Of a stretch of DNA of 64,000 nt, positions 51,985 to 64,000 are shown in pieces. Position numbers and translations under genes: made by a program. The stretch comes from Ziziphus jujuba (Eukaryota; Streptophyta; Magnoliopsida; Rosales; Rhamnaceae). Within the stretch, counting starts at the first letter, position 1. Each line of letters starts with the position of its first letter. The stretch covers positions 18,998,001 through 19,062,000 of the forward strand of contig NC_083388.1 of assembly GCF_031755915.1 (NCBI RefSeq), written 5' to 3'. Below the pieces are notes generated by a model, which saw nothing but the letters and a program-made list of their open reading frames with translations, had not been told where the DNA came from and did no database searches.

Positions 51985-54900
51985 TCACAGCTGGAGAGCC
52001 AAATCTGGATGTTGATTGTCCATCAAGGATAGCTGTTGATCAACATGGTAAAGTTGAGATGTGGATCCTGATTGAGGGTATTGATCAATGGCTCTTTCTT
52101 GAAGACTATTTGAAGGGTACAGAGGCATTGACCCTTGAGCTGAGGATGGAGATTTCAGTTCTTGCACAAAAGATGTTCCATGGTTCACTGCCTTGTAATC
52201 CTCCTCGTAATTAGTCTGCATAAGCAAGTTTGTAAAATTGCATACTGGGCTTTTTGCCCATGTTTCAGGTCGAGTCAGGTCCAATTCCGGTTCAGTTGGT
52301 GCAGAGTTTAAGGTCAGTGGAGGCACTGCTAGGGAGGAGAGAGTGGCATGAACCAGCACGCTTTGAAACTTAATATCTTGTGGTGGTATTGGTGGAGGAG
52401 AGAAATTTTGTGTAGACAATAAAGCATGCGAAGCCAATAGAACTTGCGAAGCGTACGAAGTTTCTGATGGAAAGAAAGACTGTAATGGCAAGAAATTTGA
52501 CTTCAGATACTTGTTGCTTTTGGACATGAAATCGATCAGCTTCCTGTGATTTTCATCCGTTTTTGGAGATTGCTGAACTTGTTTCCCTAGCTGTTTGTTA
52601 GCATTTGCCATCATATCTATAGCCTTGTATCCTAGTCTTGGAGTCTTTGGTGCCCCTGGACTTGTAGAATTCTCAATCTTGAAGACTCGAAAATGTGATG
52701 CTAAGCGAAACGAGTCGTTACGATATTGATGATGATGAGGAATAACATTTTTTCTGTTATAATTCCCTTGGAAATCAATTTTTTCACTGGTCATAACCCG
52801 TTGTCCATTCAAGATGTTCAAATTTAAACTTGTATTCGCATACATTTCTTTTCCTTTCAAGATGTCCAAATTCAAACTTGAATTGGCACCGGCAGTATTC
52901 ATTTCTGTCTGCACAGAATTCTTGCTGCTAAATATCGATCCATTAATTGTTGCATTAGGGTTCACTTTCCCTCCACGATCACTTTCTTTGGAATTCTTGA
53001 GAATGTTAAGACCCCCAGTGAAAGAAGCAACATTTCCTGAGCCACTGTTTGAAGCATTGCCATTGACATTGACAACAACGCCTTTCTTGATGAAAGAAAT
53101 ATCTGAAGTCCTGGGTTTTTCACGTAGGATAGTGTTGGGCCTTTTTGGATTATGAACTCTATTTGGATGAACAGGTGGAAGTGGAGCTGATGGTGTAGGA
53201 AGCAGAAGATTCTGAGTCTGCATTGTAGGTGTTGAAGGAGTCTGAGACTTGGGCCTTGGTGCTTCGGTTAGAAATCTGCCCAACTTCTTCCGTGCAAACT
53301 CTTGTGCTGCTGGTCCTAAACCTTCAGCAAACCGCAAAAGACTTTCTTTGTATGTATAATCTTGATCCTCTATCTACAAACGCAATATGGAGATATATAT
53401 ATATATATATATATATAAGAAATATTACGTCTCAGGTTAAGCTTGTAAAGGTACAAAAAAGATGGCTAGAAAAAGCTGTGTATTGTAACTTACAGGGACA
53501 AGTGGCTTGGGTCCATTGTAGATGGATGAAACAAGTAATTCATTCTGAGTGGAAATTGAAGGTTTATAAGCTTTACGTTTTTGCATTTCAGGTAGAGTTG
53601 ATTTTTTCCTGCCATTTCTTGATCCTGTTCAATAAGCAAAAAGGAATTCCAGATTGGTTTAATTTCCTTTTCAATCCATAACATGAAGTGTAATGCAATT
53701 CATCTATTTGGTAGTAACTTTTTTTCTTGAAAGAAATAGCAATTAGAGGTACAGGTTGGTTTTACCAGATTCTGAAACTCCAATTTTCAGTCCACCAAGT
53801 TTAGCAAGTTTTGAGCGTGAAGCTTTGGCTTCAACTTGGCGTTTGCTTGCTGGGATTCTTTTGCTAAACAACAAATTTGATTCAAAATTTTCCGGGTCAG
53901 ATTTTAGAGCTTGGAAAACCCTCTGGCTTAGTTCTTGTATGGCTCGAGCCTGGATAACAAAAACCTCAGTGTGTATATATATATATATATATATGCATTA
54001 GTAAATAAAACTGAGACCTCGGGATCATGATTATATAAAATATGAAACATGTATAAATAAATCTCAACATAATTGTATCAATCAGTCACCATATATTGAA
54101 AAATGACATAGGAAACAAGAAACAAAAAAATGAAATAAATTTACCAACCTCTTTATAGAATACGGTGGCTGATGAATTGAAATGCATTGCATTGCTAGAT
54201 ATTAGAAGCACATCACGCTGTAGATTAATACACAGAAAAATCAGTGGAAGAAGGTTCATATGGAGTTCCAGAACTAACATAATTAGTACTTGATCAATAA
54301 ATTAATTGTATGCATCAACCTGCTTCATGCAAATTATGGGAAATTATAGCTAAATGGATTATAATTTTTGTCCAAGAAGATTAAAAGAATATTCCATATT
54401 CCCTTTAAGGCTATATTTATGTTGGATATAGAAATATGGAATTTATACATCAGGGGAAAACAAAAATAAAAAATATTTTAATATTCATTGTTGGATAATA
54501 AATTACTAGGAAAAAGTCTATATATAATTTAGCAATAATAATGAATTATGAATACATTCCAATTGGATAATAAATTACAAGGAAAAAGTCTATATATAAT
54601 TTAGCAATAATAATGAATTATGAATACATTCAATTGGATAATAAATTACTAGGAAAAAGTCTATATATAATTTAGCAATAATAATGAATTATGAATACAT
54701 TCCAAAAAGTTTTATAGCTAACCTCAAATTGTTCCAAACTTGTATACAGTCCTTCCTGAAGTTTAGCCCTCATGGTGCCAAAATCCATGGGCTCTTTGAT
54801 AATTCTGTAGTAGCTCTCGACCTTGTTTTTTTAAGCAAAAGAAAATAATTACTATTATCAACTACATGGGAGTGAAAAATTGCAAGCATTAATTGAAAGG

Positions 54901-55940
54901 ATGTATAGTTAGAAAGTTCAATGAAAGTTATAACCTCTTCAGGGTTAACAGGCTGGGCAAATATTTCATTTTTGTCTCTCCTACATTAGGAACAATATTC
55001 AAGATCAGAAAAAAACCAGTTTCCACATTAGAAAAATCCACATTTTTCCACAATCTTTTTCAAACAAAATTGTTTTACCTTTGCAGAATATCAAGGATAA
55101 ACTCAAGCATGCATCTTCCAGGCATTCTCCTTGTGGATGGAACAGTTTCTGGATGATCTAAAACAATTCATATATAAATATGTACCAACCATTTTAAGCG
55201 TCCCTTTTCTGTAAAATTCTATTAATTAATTAATTAATTCATTTATTTATTTTTATTATTATTATTTTTTCTCTTGAATCCATCATTCCTAATCTACATC
55301 AGAAACATAACAGGCTCACCATTTTGGGCAGAAGTATTTTCAGGTTTTGGGTTTTCTCCATCCTGCATACGCAATAAAAATGTAATATATATATATATAT
55401 AAATATAAGGAAATAGGAGGCATAAAATCCATGTTCCTCATCATCCTTAGCTACGATTCATTCAAACAATATTCAACTATTAGTTTGTATGTACGACATA
55501 CATAAATTTCATTGCGACTATTTATACATATGTACTGTGCATGCATGAGTAGTAGAGTAGTAGTGTGTGTGACAAAAGAAAGGCAGACTTACCTGTTGAG
55601 AAGAAAGGATGGCGAGGTCTCCAAGTTTTTTCCGCTTGCGTCCCTTCTTGGCTGTCTCCGGAGGAGGAGGACGAGGAAGTAGAGCTAGAATTTCAGTCTT
55701 AGTTGTTGGCAACACAGCTACATCATCACCATCAAGATGATCAGATGCGACGGTCTTGCCTTCTTTATCTCCAACGTCCTTCTTGTTGACATTGCTATTA
55801 TTACTAGGGGAAATGGCTGCAGATGAGTGGTTGTTCTTCTGTTTTTCTTTCTTATTCTCTGTCAATGCCGATAATCTGGCACTTTTCCTTCTATATGCTA
55901 TAATTTCTATTTCATCATCTTCTTTCCACCACATTTTCAT
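51985..55940 (-). CDS. Bromodomain-containing protein (At5g46550 type)
   Basis: Nuclear acetyl-lysine reader. Exons in transcription order: 55940-55593, 55362-55320, 55157-55079, 54980-54935, 54821-54723, 54217-54149, 53949-53766, 53624-53494, 53373-51985; total 795 residues. The N-terminus (MKMWWKEDDEIEIIAYRRK) is basic and contains KKGRKRKK, a likely nuclear signal. The bromodomain spans about 140-245: MPGRCMLEFILDILQ, IIKEPMDFGTMRAKLQEGLY, SLEQFERDVLLISSNAMHFN and ARAIQELSQRVFQAL. The asparagine that anchors acetyl-lysine is N219 (in AMHFN). C-terminal to it come basic linkers and a 462-residue final exon of low complexity (N/S/P/Q-rich) with no known fold. A CAG acceptor lies 9 bases before the first ATG used here, so an extra upstream exon could add residues; the start is the least certain point. 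Resembles Arabidopsis At5g46550 from memory. Confidence 0.93.
53393..53415. repeat. (AT)n microsatellite in bromodomain gene intron
   Basis: About 23 bases of AT dinucleotide close to the acceptor of the last exon at 53373. A similar AT tract sits at about 53975-53994, just upstream of the exon that starts at 53949. Confidence 0.85.
54491..54703. repeat. Three tandem copies of a 71-bp unit in bromodomain gene intron
   Basis: Copies start at 54491, 54563 and 54634, each with TTGGATAATAAATTAC and CTATATATAATTTAGCAATA. They differ at very few positions, so the expansion is recent. It ends 20 bases before the donor that follows the exon at 54821-54723, between that exon and the one at 54217. Confidence 0.95.
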
Positions 55941-57429
55941 ATTTACTTCCTGTAATTGTATATGGTTATATATGGTTCAATTTTACTAACAGTTAATGTG
56001 CATTTCCAACCTGCTATCTGTCACCAGTATTATTATCTCTTCTAACCGTTACAAAAAGAGAAAAATAAATAAATGGTATTCTGTTGCATGCAAGCAAGCT
56101 TAGTTTGACCACTGAAATGGTTCATCAAAATTCAGACCTTTTTCAGAGAAGGATTGGTGGCCAAATTTTGTGTAATTATAAGAAAATAAAAGTAAAGAAC
56201 ACAATCAACCACAGTATCTTCATTTCTCTAAAATCACAGGCCTTGACATGTTGGTCATGGAGGTCTGATTTGACAACCAAGACAACGTCCAAGGTTGTCA
56301 AATTCTAGAAGATGTAGATGCTGCTTAAAGGTGTTAATGATTTTGCATGTTAAAAATCGCATTTTGGGTATTCAGACTTCTCAGACAAACATGAATCTAC
56401 TTTGGCTGCAAGGGAATGCAGAGGAAAAGGGAATACAGAACAGAAAAGTATGAGAGACAAGAATTCCACAACCACATGCTAGATTGACCTAGAAACAATC
56501 ATTAAAGGGTTAAGGTGATATAAAACTATAAATTAAGGAAGATTGGCTTTGATAATGAAGCGATGAAGAAACTGATTCATAGAGCTGTCTTGTTTGTGAA
56601 AACAGTGCATTTCATATACAAACACAAAGCAAAGAAGAGGAAAAATTACCAGATCAACTCTGACTCATACACAAGGAAATGATAACTGCTCACTCGCTGA
56701 ATGGTAGGATATCTTCCCAAATGGAGAGAAAAACCTTCTTAATTCTTCATTTTAGGTAAGCCTACCATAAACATTTAAGGCATACTCAAGAGTTCACTCA
56801 TCAAGACTGGTTTTCAACCCTTAAATCTGAAGCTAGGCGCTGTTGTCGGTGGTAAGAGTTAGCGTTACATGCAACGATGGATTTGACAACTGTACATTGA
56901 TTAATTTCTTCATTGAAAAGTGTCCATAACTTCCAATTTGGCTCAACATGAAATTGTTACACACATTTGGCACAATGCTAATGTATATAATACTGTCGTT
57001 ATCGATACGCCAAAATTACTATGGCAAGAACAATATTTTACACAACCTCAATCAAAAAAATGTATCAATGGAAAACAGGGCTTTATTTGTGACACATTTG
57101 TGAAACTCAAGTATAAGGTTACAATGCCAAAACTATTAATGTATCACACATGGGCTAACTAAGCCTGCACAGCTAATTGCTTTTTGTACATGTATCAAGA
57201 GGACTGTGTCTTGCAGACATATGATGAAGGCGAACTTAGAGCGTGGATGCATCAATTGCTTCATCTGGCACCACCAGAAAGTATAGGCTTCCAAAAAAAT
57301 GCATCTGCTTCACATCAGCTTAACATATCTACAAAGTGATGCCAGAGTATGCATCCAGCATGATACAAACAAGGGAAATTCTTAAATCCTTCATATTTTG
57401 GGTGAGAAATTGTGGGGATGGGATGAAAA
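55941..57429. other. 5' flank of the bromodomain gene and 3' flank of the ABCB gene
   Basis: Both genes are on the minus strand. This 1.5 kb should hold the bromodomain gene's promoter and 5' UTR (perhaps with a further small exon just above 55949) and the ABCB 3' UTR at its right end. The frames at 56084-56308 and 56920-57162 have no recognisable family. Confidence 0.55.
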
Positions 57430-60400
57430 TCATGGACTCAATTTCACAGCAGAATCAAGTGCATCCACGGTGTTATTTTGTTGTCCCCAAAGCTGAGCAT
57501 ATCTTCCTGCCTTAGACAAAAGAACCTCATGGGGTCCCTGTTCGATCACCTTTCCATTCTCCAAAACTATTATCTGAGAATATATATGCAAAGTTGCACA
57601 GAATAAATATTGCGACACACAAGGAAAAGAATAAGGACAAGTATTGACATATATACTAATGGATGAGATTGAATGTTGAGCATATATATGCAAAGTCGCA
57701 TAGAATAAATATTGCGACATATATGGAAAATAATAAGGATGAATGTTGACATATCCTAATGATTGCAATTGACGTTGCGGCTATCAATTGTCATAAATCC
57801 TCATTCTACTTCTCCTAAAAGTATTTTCTATTTGGCTCACTTAAGCTTCAGAACCATGCTGCACTTTTCTATCCCAAAAATGTTTACCTCATCACATTGC
57901 ATTGCAGTGGTCAGCCTGTGGGCAATGAAGACTGAAGTCCGATTATTTGCTAAGGTCTTCAATGCATTTAATATCTCCGCCTCTGTTGTGCTGTCCAGTG
58001 CACTTGTAGCTTCATCGCATAACCTGAGGATACAAAATTTAAATAAACATTGTATATTGCATGTGACAAGCATGTCTAAATTCCTGTTTGATGAAAAGTA
58101 TCATATTGCAAGAAAAACTTGAATGGCAGCAACAACATGACACTCAGAGGTAATGATAGGATAATCCAAAGAATATCAGAACAAAGAGATTACTTGCTTA
58201 TGCAACAATATTTTTTATATTAATCAGGTCCAAAATGATAATTGCATAGATACACTTATATGAAAAGTTAAATAAAGAAAAAGAGTAATAGAATATAATT
58301 ACAGAATTGGAGGTGCTTTTAGAAATGCACGAGCTAGGGCCACTCGCTGCTTCTCGCCACCACTTAACTGCACAGAATATCACCAAAAAACCAACATTCA
58401 AGAGTCAGCTGAAAGCATTGTAGAGTATTAACTTTTCCTTTTTCGTTTAAGTTATCACTATATAGAGCATCAAGATCTACACGAAAGTTTTAAATATATG
58501 CATGAGAGTTCACGAAATTAGTTACTTGTATGATCACCAAACTAGTTACTTGTATGATCCCTCACAAAAACGTATTAAATAATTCCATGAGGCTTCATCA
58601 AATGAGTGATTTGTATGGTCTCTCAGAGCCTTCGTTTAACTTTACTTAAATTGTCAGAAACATGCAATTTCAAAAATGTTTCTAATATCAATGTTCAGAA
58701 ACTTGATACCCCACAATGCCTGAAAGAGCGTTTTAATGCCATAACTACTATGGAAATCTAACACTTAATAGAAGCATTCCTCTCACCTTGAGACCTCGTT
58801 CCCCAACAATAGTAGAATACTGTTGAGGGAAATTCATTATAGTGTCATGTATTGCTGCACGTTGGGCAGCATCATATACCTGATTAAGGAAAAAGAAAAA
58901 GAGTTATTAGGACTTGAAGGACGCAGTATACCAAATTTTGAATCTCACAATGCACACCAGAGAATCAAAAAGTAGAAATGCTTGCTCATCATATACCTCA
59001 TCTTTTGTTGCTGAAAGACGACCATAATGGATGTTGTGAAATATTGTATCATTGAAAAGCACCTGTTCATGAAGCACCAAATTTTGCCTTATAATGTTAC
59101 AGCTATCATGATCTCACATGGGTCACCTACCATTTAAAGCAGAAACAACCAAAACATGAAAAAGAAGAAAGTTGCATATTAGACCATACTGTATCTTGGG
59201 GAACAACACCAATAGACTTTCGTAGACTCTGTACTGTGACCTTCCGAATGTCTTGTCCATCTATCCTTATCTGTCAATAATAGGTAATTCATATTAGATG
59301 TTAGGTTAGGTATATCCACTATATTAACTAACCAAAAGAAAAATAAAATAAATATGGGTGGCAAACAACCAGAAGAGCAATCTTTAAAAAGGGGAGTGTT
59401 ATTGCCAAGGTCTCTTACGCCTCTGCCACGGTAAATATTTGTAACACCTTTTTTGCCTTTTAGCTTTTTTCATCAATTTTTGAGAACCCCATTTTCTGAA
59501 AATTCATTCCATTTTTTTCTTCAACTTAATTAGTACACTCAAATTCATACCCGCTCTCCAATTTATACACATTGATCTAAAGTATCGTTTAATTTTTAGT
59601 TACTTCCGACTCAACCCGAAGTACCTGTTGTTTGACCATTCATGCTTATGCATTCCTCAGCAAAAATATGCTATGCCCGTTAAATATAACAACATCCCTC
59701 TGCTACAAAGCTCTTTCAGAAGCATATAACAAAACCCCATGCCAAGATAACTCCATAAGCAGCAAAATCATGGAGAAATAAACTGGCTAAGAGAAGGCTT
59801 CAGTTTGGGCAGCCAAGTTGGGCAAAAAACAGGTGGCAGTCAAGGAACATGATTGATTGGTGGCTAGTGGTAATGAATAGGGGAGTACTTGTTGGGCTGA
59901 ATTAGATTATAATGAAGAATACATTCCCCCCCGCCCCTCTCTCTTTGGAAACCAAGTTGTTTTTGGAGAGAGATCATTCAGATGAAGGTTTAATGTCAGA
60001 AGAAAGGATGAAAAGAAAACGTTAGAAGGGCAAAAAAGGAAGTCTAAATACATTTACCCTGGAAGAGTGGAAAGACACCATGGCAACGATGCCATCCGTT
60101 TGAAACGAAACAACAAAAAAAAAAAAAAAAAGAAAAAAAAAAAAAAAAAAAAGGAAGAAGAAGAAAAAAGTAAGCAAGCATGGTACAGATAGCAAACAAT
60201 TAAAGAGAACATAATCAGTTCTTACGCTTCCAGAATGGGTGTCAAAAAACCTGAAGAGCAATCTTAGAATGGTAGATTTGCCTGCAAACAGTTCCAGTTT
60301 AATATATCAATAACAGCATCATATACCTAAAGGACCTTATTAATTATTGAATATGAGTGAATATTTTAATTCTATCACAATGTGGATTCACTGTTTTTAT

Positions 60401-61180
60401 TATTGAAAAACCGGCCACAAATAATGTACTGGAAAAACCAAGATTCTCCCCTTTATTTAGTACCTTTCAATCCACAACAGCACACAGAATACAAAAAGAA
60501 CAAAAAGAGGCTTGCCCCATCAACTCATGGTGCAAAAATTCAACACTAATCCCAAAACCGCATAACAATATTGAAACAAAATTTTCAACTATCACTTTTT
60601 TTTTTTTTTTTGGTTTTAATATTGACACCGCATAAACTCTTAACCTATCAAATTTTTACTGATACATAAGAGACTAAATGATATTGCACAGTAAAACAAT
60701 CTCCAAGTATTTCAATGAATGAGGGCAAGAAGAAGATGGAACAAACAGGAAAGAGAGAGGCGTACAAAAGTCTTCAAAGAAATGGATTTTATATTTATAG
60801 AGATTGATTTTTAAAGAAGATAAACAAGTAACATAAAAAAATCATGACGCACTAAAGCCTTACCACTGCCACTGGTTCCAACAATGGCCACGCTCTTTCC
60901 AGCAGGTACTACGAAAGATACCCCATCAAGAATTTTTCTCTCTGTCAAGTAACTGTATTTAATAAATATGAGCAATCAGTGACAAAAGAAGCAACACAAA
61001 TCAATAAAAATTATAGTGTGGTTCCTGTCAATTTGTTTATTTATTTTGTTTGGTAAAAGGTTCCAGTAGAGTTATTGATCACACATAAAGTATAAAAAAA
61101 TTTGCATTTGACAGCATTGAATTGATTTTGAAAACTCAGAAAATACTTTTCGATCTATAAATGATGGGATAAGCCACTCT

Positions 61181-61232
<52 letters not shown>

Positions 61233-64000
61233 GCATATGTCTCAAAAGTAGGCCATGGTTCTTATCTTCTTAGTGAGAAACCATTATATGTCTCAAAAGT
61301 AGGCCATGGTTCTTATCTTATTAGTGAGAAACCATTATATGTCTCAAAAGTAGGCCATGGTTCTTATTTTCTTAGTTTGGTTGTGGTTTTATGCCAGTCT
61401 TTTTCTTATTATTAAGGCAGTAGTCCCTACTCTGTCAGTACACCAAAACAAAAAGTCCTAGAATCTCCTTTCTGTAGGGAAAAAGTAAGCTTCAAAAGTC
61501 ACATAGTTGTATTGACAATTAGTGTTTGATTAATGCAAAGTGTACTTGTCAATTAAAGACATACATACCCAAGTTTTCCTTCATTTTCTTCTCCATATAC
61601 TTCTAATCTCTCTCTTATTATTAATTTTTTTCCATTACTGTTCATTTAGGTGGTTTGCAGTTTAAAGCAACATGAACTTCTTCCTTTTCCTAACCTACTT
61701 TCATACCAAAACAAATTCCCTAATTAAACTATTCAAACCCTTACATTTCCAATCACCAACCTCTCAAAAATATCTGTTTTAAATAACCTACAATCCCAAA
61801 AATCAGCTGTTTTCTCAAAATTCCATCAACCATTTTTTCCCCATGAAACAGCCCTCTCTAACCTCATGTTTTCAAACTCCCAACCTGTCCTACATTATAA
61901 CATCAAGAAGAATCTAGTCATGAGAAGGTTGCAATAAAGTCATGCAATGAAAATCGCTTAGTGTCTCTCATGTTGGCTCATATGCATAATTAGATCCATT
62001 CTCTAATAATTTTTTGATGGTAACAAAGAGAAGCATCAACCACCTGAAGTGTACATTGTCAAATTGAATGCTACCCCCACTCAAATTCAGAGGCTTTGCA
62101 TCATCCTTATCTGCAATGTCAGCTCTCTCCTGCAGTAGTTATAGAAAGAAGACACAGGCATCAAAAGAGGTTTTTCCTTAACATTACTAAGAACTCACTA
62201 ATATGTCAGGAAGTATAAACAACAAGATTAACTCATGTGCAAGGGCATTAACACAACCAACATGGAAAACTCAACACAATCAAAAAACAACCTCATAAAG
62301 AAGATTATGACATCCAGTTAAAACTAAAAATTAAGAAAACTGTAAAGATTTTCCTCGAAAATCACCTCCAGCAACTGAAACATTGCCTTCATGTCAACTA
62401 GACTCTGTATAGTCTCACGATAAACACTACCAAGGAAATTGAGTGGAAGAGATAGTTGGAAGAGAAGCCCATTCACCATCACCTGCATTTTGAATTTAAT
62501 CCATAATTTACGTGCAACCTCCACATAATCATTTTACAAATCCAAACTCTAAAAACTATTCAACTTATCAAGAAGATAATTTACCAAATCACCGACTGTC
62601 ATACTTCCATTCAAAATACCATGCGAGCATAACACCATAGCTGTTGACAAAGCTGTGCTAAATATAGCGTTTTGGCCAAAGTTTAAGAAAGCAAGACTAC
62701 GTTGCGCTTTCAAAGCAGCATCTTCATACCCTAAAAGACAAAACCAGCAAAATCAGTAGAAAAAGAAAAAATGCATGATTAATAATCAATTAAAAAAATT
62801 TATGAGGAAATAAAAAACCCCAATGAAATAATTGTCAACTTACTCTCCAAATACTCATCATATTTGCCAACTTCAAATGTTTCATTGTTGAAATATTTCA
62901 CAGTCTAGGGGGAAAAAAATAACATCAGATAATAATAAATACTTTAAAGTGCAGCAACAAGAAAAAATAACATAATTAACGTAAAGAGAATAGCCCATAA
63001 AATATTCATCCCAACCTTACCTCATAATTAATAAGTGAATCGACTACCCTTGTATTTGCATCGTTATCGGCCTTATTCATGGACTTCCTAAACTTAGTTC
63101 TCCACTGGAAAGAAAAGAAACACCTTACATGAAATTTACTAACATTCTAAAAAATGAAAGCACGCAGGGCAATCAAGTGAGATCCAAATGTATTGATGTC
63201 AATGCAGCAAAGCAGCTCAAGATATCTCTGAATGTGACACAAATCTAACAGAAACAGGACTAAGAAGAAAAACTAGGAAAATGAAATGCATCAACTCATA
63301 GCTATAATCATATATGAATAAAAGTGGAAGGAGATATGTTACCTGCGTCACAGTCAATGTAAAGAAAACATATGCAGCAACTGATAATGAAGTGATCCAT
63401 GCAAATGGTGCTCCAAATTTGTAAGCAAGGATACCTGAAACCATAGATATCTGGAAGGATACATGTTAAATCTGTTGAACTTGTTCATGAACAAAGAATA
63501 ACAAATTCAGATCGACTGAAAAAGTTATTTTTCACAAAATGTCACCTATGAAGAATAGCATAAAATAGACGTGGATGATATGTTACGTTATACAATTAGC
63601 AGCAAATTCTATTTACATTAGGTACAGATCCATACCTCCAACACAGTGGGCAAGACATGGAATACCATAGCTGAAAGAATAAAATTTATTCCACGGCTAC
63701 CACGGTCAATTATTCGGCTCAGTGCACCTGTTTCTCGACTGGAAATTTAACAGCAAAATATGAAACCGATAATACAGAATAAACTTTTTGGCATAAACAA
63801 TATTGTTTAAAGGAATTTATAAAAAGTTTAAGCAGAGTATCTAGAGGAGGTACATTGATTATAAACAGCCTGAGGTGCTACATAAGCTACACCATGTTCA
63901 TCCAATCAAGTGCAAATTCAGAAATATGCCTACTTTCAATTTTCCAGTTTATTATACAGGAATTATTTTTTTAGGGAGATATACATACCTAAGATGATAA
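57430..64000 (-). CDS. ABCB25: Mitochondrial ABC half-transporter, ATM3/ABCB25 type (5' end outside window)
   Basis: Inner-membrane ABCB half-transporter of the ATM1/ABCB7 group, which exports a glutathione-bound sulfur compound needed for cytosolic Fe-S and molybdenum-cofactor synthesis. Exons in transcription order: >64000-63989, 63738-63636, 63450-63343, 63104-63021, 62904-62844, 62730-62585, 62482-62366, 62129-62044, 60952-60864, 60281-60226, 59270-59190, 59062-58997, 58879-58787, 58367-58303, 58023-57888, 57573-57430; 481 residues in frame to TGA. Against about 730 for Arabidopsis ATM3, the targeting peptide and first membrane helices are missing. Visible: membrane domain blocks [40 protein letters not shown] and [14 protein letters not shown]; Walker A GTSGSGKST, Q-loop VVPQDTVLFNDT, signature [14 protein letters not shown], Walker B with DEATSALD, H-loop FIAHRLTT. 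All motifs are intact. The subgroup call rests on memory of the ATM3 sequence. Confidence 0.94.
57581..57760. repeat. 102-bp imperfect duplication in last ABCB intron
   Basis: TATATATGCAAAG starts at 57581 and again at 57683, each followed by GAATAAATATTGCGACA and a related tail. Frames read through it (about 57570-57768) only repeat this intron sequence. Confidence 0.85.
60114..60152. repeat. A-rich tract in ABCB intron
   Basis: Nearly pure A with single G interruptions, about 74 bases downstream (in transcription) of the exon that ends at 60226. Confidence 0.85.
61183..61226. repeat. (GA)n microsatellite in ABCB intron
   Basis: Forty-four bases of perfect AG dinucleotide directly next to the 51-bp tandem repeat that follows it. 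Confidence 0.95.
61224..61376. repeat. Three tandem copies of a 51-bp unit in ABCB intron
   Basis: Copies start at 61224, 61275 and 61326, each with GAGAAACCA, ATATGTCTCAAAAGTAGGCC and ATGGTTCTTAT. Only a few positions differ. They lie in the 1.1-kb intron between exons 62129-62044 and 60952-60864. Confidence 0.95.

Noticed and set aside
61224..61376. Regular repeats that might suggest a CRISPR array
   Set aside because: Units are directly joined without unique spacers, in an intron of a plant nuclear gene.

Overview
The window is nuclear DNA from a flowering plant, most likely a core eudicot. Genes are split by many GT-AG introns, intergenic DNA is very AT-rich and full of microsatellites, and every protein family recognised has close plant relatives. 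The species cannot be named from the sequence. All exon models below were built by joining open frames at GT/AG sites with matching phase and by comparison with remembered family sequences; no alignment was run.

Layout: (1) 3-3413 +, 3' part of a leucine-rich-repeat receptor kinase. (2) 4903-6523 +, complete ribosomal protein uL16/RPL10 with a textbook ribosomal-protein promoter. (3) 7242-9994 -, a B3-domain DNA-binding protein. (4) 12245-13644 -, QCR8, a small subunit of mitochondrial complex III. (5) 15071-19374 -, a Quaking-like KH/STAR RNA-binding protein. (6) 23417-24349 -, an intronless DUF1191 membrane protein. (7) 28667-31870 +, an RNFT1-like multi-pass RING E3 ligase. (8) 32895-36327 -, a serine-rich coiled-coil protein of unknown function. 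(9) 36.4-51.9 kb, about 15 kb with no protein gene, holding a MIR319 microRNA hairpin at 47225-47405 and small transposon remnants. (10) 51985-55940 -, a bromodomain protein. (11) 57430-64000 -, 3' two thirds of a mitochondrial ABCB half-transporter of the ATM/ABCB25 type, cut by the window edge.

The genes are not an operon and do not share one pathway. Two are mitochondrial (QCR8, ABCB), several are regulators (B3, KH, bromodomain, MIR319, RING ligase, receptor kinase) and one is a ribosomal protein. Genes 1, 7 and 8, and genes 5 and 6, resemble loci that I remember as neighbours in Arabidopsis, so the window may keep pieces of ancestral gene order.

I did not find a convincing undescribed biological system. 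The strongest non-coding finding is the MIR319 locus, with a plausible TATA box and first exon about 2.2 kb upstream. Other items worth checking are a 270-bp Mutator-type MITE with a 9-bp target duplication, a tiny poly(A)-tailed insertion with an 18-bp target duplication, an open frame with an in-frame 63-bp duplication, and several young tandem repeats inside introns.
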